Assembly: GCA_963813725.1 (NCBI GenBank)
Contig: CAWFAI010000003.1
Span: 1-64,000 of the forward strand
DNA from: VGBV01 sp963813725
GTDB lineage: Bacteria > Actinomycetota > Thermoleophilia > Solirubrobacterales > 70-9
DNA: 64,000 bases
Direction: 5' to 3'
Shown here one piece after another: positions 61,940-64,000 of the stretch. Numbering within the stretch: position 1 is the stretch's first letter; each line of letters starts with the position of its first letter. A program made the position numbers and the translations under genes. The notes below the pieces were generated by a model, which was given only the letters and a program-made list of their open reading frames with translations, searched no databases and was not told the origin of the DNA.

Positions 61940-64000
61940 TCAGCTCTTGTCGGAGCCGGCGTCGCCGGAGGCGTCGCCCGAGCCCGAGCCCGCGGGGGTC
62001 TCGATCTCGGAGGCGAGCTCCTCGAGCTCCTCGGCGAAGCTGGGGCCGAAGCCCTCGAGCTGCGAGCTCTCGCCGTCACCGGCCAGGTCCAGCTCGGCTG
62101 CCAGCTCCTCCTCGGAGAGCAGCTCCTCGGCGGGGGGCTGCGCGGGCTCGACCGGCTCGATCTGCAGCGAGCGGTAGTGCTTGAGCCCCGTCGCGGCCGG
62201 GATCAGCTTGCCGATGATCACGTTCTCCTTCAGCCCCATCAGGCGGTCGCGCTTGCCCTCCAGGGCGGCGTCCGTCAGGACCTTGGTCGTCTCCTGGAAG
62301 GAGGCGGCCGAGAGGAAGGAGTCGGTCGCCAGCGAGGCCTTGGTGATCCCCAGGATCACCGGCTCGCTGTGGGCCGGGGTCTTCGTCTTCTTGCCCTTGA
62401 ACTTCTCGTTGAGTGCGTCGAACGTGAGCCTGTCCTCGAGCTGGCCCGGGAGCAGCTCCGAGGAGCCCTTGGACTCGACCCTGACCTTCTTCAGCATCTG
62501 GCGGACGATCAGCTCGATGTGCTTGTCATTGATGTCGACGCCCTGGGCGCGATAGACCTTCTGCACCTCGGCGACGATGTAGCTCTCGGTCTCGTCGCGC
62601 CCGCGGATCGCGAGGATCTCGGCCGGATACAGGGAGCCCTCGTTCAGCTGGACGCCGGGCTCGACCTTCTGGCCGGGCTTGACGAACAGGCTGGTCCTGG
62701 CGGGGAAGCTGTAGGAGGTCTCCTCGCCCTTGTCGTCGGTGAGGATCACCTTGACCGCCTTGTCGGTCTCCTCGACCGAGACCTTGCCGGCGACCTCGGC
62801 GATCTGCGCCAGGCCCTTCGGCTTGCGCGCCTCGAACAGCTCCACGACGCGGGGCAGGCCCTGCGTGATGTCCAGGCCGGCGACGCCGCCCGTGTGGAAG
62901 GTGCGCATCGTCAGCTGGGTGCCGGGCTCGCCGATCGACTGGGCCGCGATGATGCCGACCGCGTCGCCGATCTCGACCAGGGCGCCGGTGGCGGGCATCA
63001 GCCCGTAGCACTGCTGGCAGACCCCGGACTCGGCCTCGCACTTCAGCACCGAGCGCAGGGGGACGGTGGACTCCGTGTCGTCGGCCGGGAACGTCTCCTC
63101 CAGCTCGGCGAGCTCGTCCTTGTCGATCATCTGGCCCCGCTTCAGCAGGTCGCGGCCGCGCTTGGTCGTGAACTTCTTGGCTACGACGCGGCCCTCGAGG
63201 TTGGGGTTGAGCTGGCCGTCGTCGCGGCGCACCTTCATCTCCACCAGGTCCTTCGTCTTGCAATCGTCGATGCGGACGATCACGTCCTGCGCGACGTCGA
63301 CCAGGCGCCGGGTGAGGTAGCCGGAGTCGGCGGTGCGCAGGGCGGTGTCGGCCAGGCCCTTGCGGGCTCCGTGGGTGGAGATGAAGTACTCCAGGACCGA
63401 CAGGCCCTCCATGAAGTTGGCCTTGATCGGCCGCTCGATGATCTCGCCCTTCGGATTCGCCATCAGGCCGCGCATGCCCGCCAGCTGGCGGATCTGCTTG
63501 AAGGACCCGCGGGCGCCCGAGTTGGCCATCATGAAGATCGGGTTCAGCTCGTCGAGGTTCTCCTCCATCGCCTTGCCGACCTCTTCGGTCGCCTCGTCCC
63601 ACTGGCCGGTGATGGCCTCCTTCCGCTCCTCTGCGGTGATGTAGCCGTCGTCGTACTGGCCCATGATCGCCTCGCTCTCGCGCTCGTACTTCTCGAGGAT
63701 GTCCTCCTTGTTGGGAGGCGCGACCACGTCGTTCTTGGAGATCGTGATGCCCGCCTGGGTCGCGAAGTGGAAGCCCAGCTCCTTGAACGAGTCGAGCACC
63801 AGCGACACCGCCGGGGCGCCGTAGTCCTCGACCAGCTTGATGACCATGTTGTTGACGTCGCGCTTCTTCAGCGAGCGTTGACGAAATCGTATTGCCTCGG
63901 GGTCGTACTCGTCCTCAAGTGCGTCGCTTGATCGCGCGCTCGACGCGATCGTTGAAAATGATGCGCCCGACGGTCGTCATGAAATGGTCGTGGCGGGACC
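61940..64000 (-). CDS. rpoC: RNA polymerase subunit beta', 3' part, truncated by window edge, one apparent frame break
   Basis: About 686 C-terminal residues. Segments such as NSGARGSFKQIRQLAGMRGL, the trigger-loop region and GEPGTQLTMRTFHTGGVAG are diagnostic, along with the zinc-binding cysteines (CEAESGVCQQCYG). The C-terminus carries an acidic Gly/Ser-rich tail (about 40 residues). The continuous frame starts at 63847, but upstream codons read ALEDEYDPEAIRF. Before about 63925 the homologous sequence continues in another frame (TTVGRIIFNDRVERAIKR). One extra base separates them. rpoC is essential, so this is a sequence error. Confidence 0.96.

Overview
The window is very GC-rich and carries a bacterial ribosomal-protein superoperon on the minus strand. 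Zinc-binding S4 and S14, dense 1-4 bp gene overlaps (ATGA, GTGA, TGATG) and frequent GTG/TTG starts suggest an actinomycetote. Gene content (Nif3-like protein, LOG protein, FadD, P-II/Amt pair, many secreted or anchored orphan proteins) fits an uncultured Thermoleophilia-like lineage. That placement is an inference, not a proof.

Left arm (1-33.2 kb), mostly accessory and metabolic genes. Biotin genes (bioF partial, bioD, bioA) open the window and enclose an opposing ferritin-like gene. Then come rubredoxin, a Nudix hydrolase, FMN-barrel and hypothetical proteins, an iron-type alcohol dehydrogenase with an SCP2 protein, and a cluster of secreted proteins (lipoprotein, beta-helix protein, cupredoxin). 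Next are a frameshifted superoxide dismutase, a TVP38-like membrane protein, a badly frameshifted patatin with an NTF2-like partner, tRNA-Pro(CGG) and a secreted ADP-ribosylglycohydrolase-PKD protein. A PLD-family protein and a four-gene minus-strand operon (LOG, membrane protein, anchored DsbA-like protein, 84-aa protein) follow. After these come Nif3, a 58-aa protein behind a near-consensus promoter, FadD, glycerate kinase, the P-II/Amt pair, a second patatin, a PBP4-type peptidase, an RTX-like protein, ligA-surE, truA, a tandem pair of tiny membrane proteins and an SRPBCC protein.

Right arm (33.2-64 kb), translation and transcription machinery on the minus strand. In transcription order it runs rpoC (partial) / rpsL-rpsG / fusA-tuf / S10-spc genes from rpsJ to rplO / secY-adk-map / rpmJ-rpsM-rpsK-rpsD-rpoA-rplQ. 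Three blocks carrying plus-strand genes break it: between rpoC and rpsL, between rpsG and fusA, and between map and rpmJ (where infA would be expected and is not seen). The third block carries a 59-nt scar of map. Five ribosomal proteins (S17, L22, L5, S5, L3) have large charged low-complexity additions. Hairpins punctuate the tuf-rpsJ, fusA-tuf, rpsG 3' and upstream-of-fusA junctions.

Quality note. At least twelve single-base frame breaks are visible, including in rplB and rpoC. Most are +1 in short G/C runs. They look like sequencing or assembly errors rather than biology, so the broken genes here should not be taken as pseudogenes without read support. No single obviously new defence or mobile system was found. 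The most original elements are the tandem four-helix membrane module between rpsG and fusA, the extended ribosomal proteins, the map scar, the 58-aa protein and the secreted ADP-ribosylglycohydrolase.
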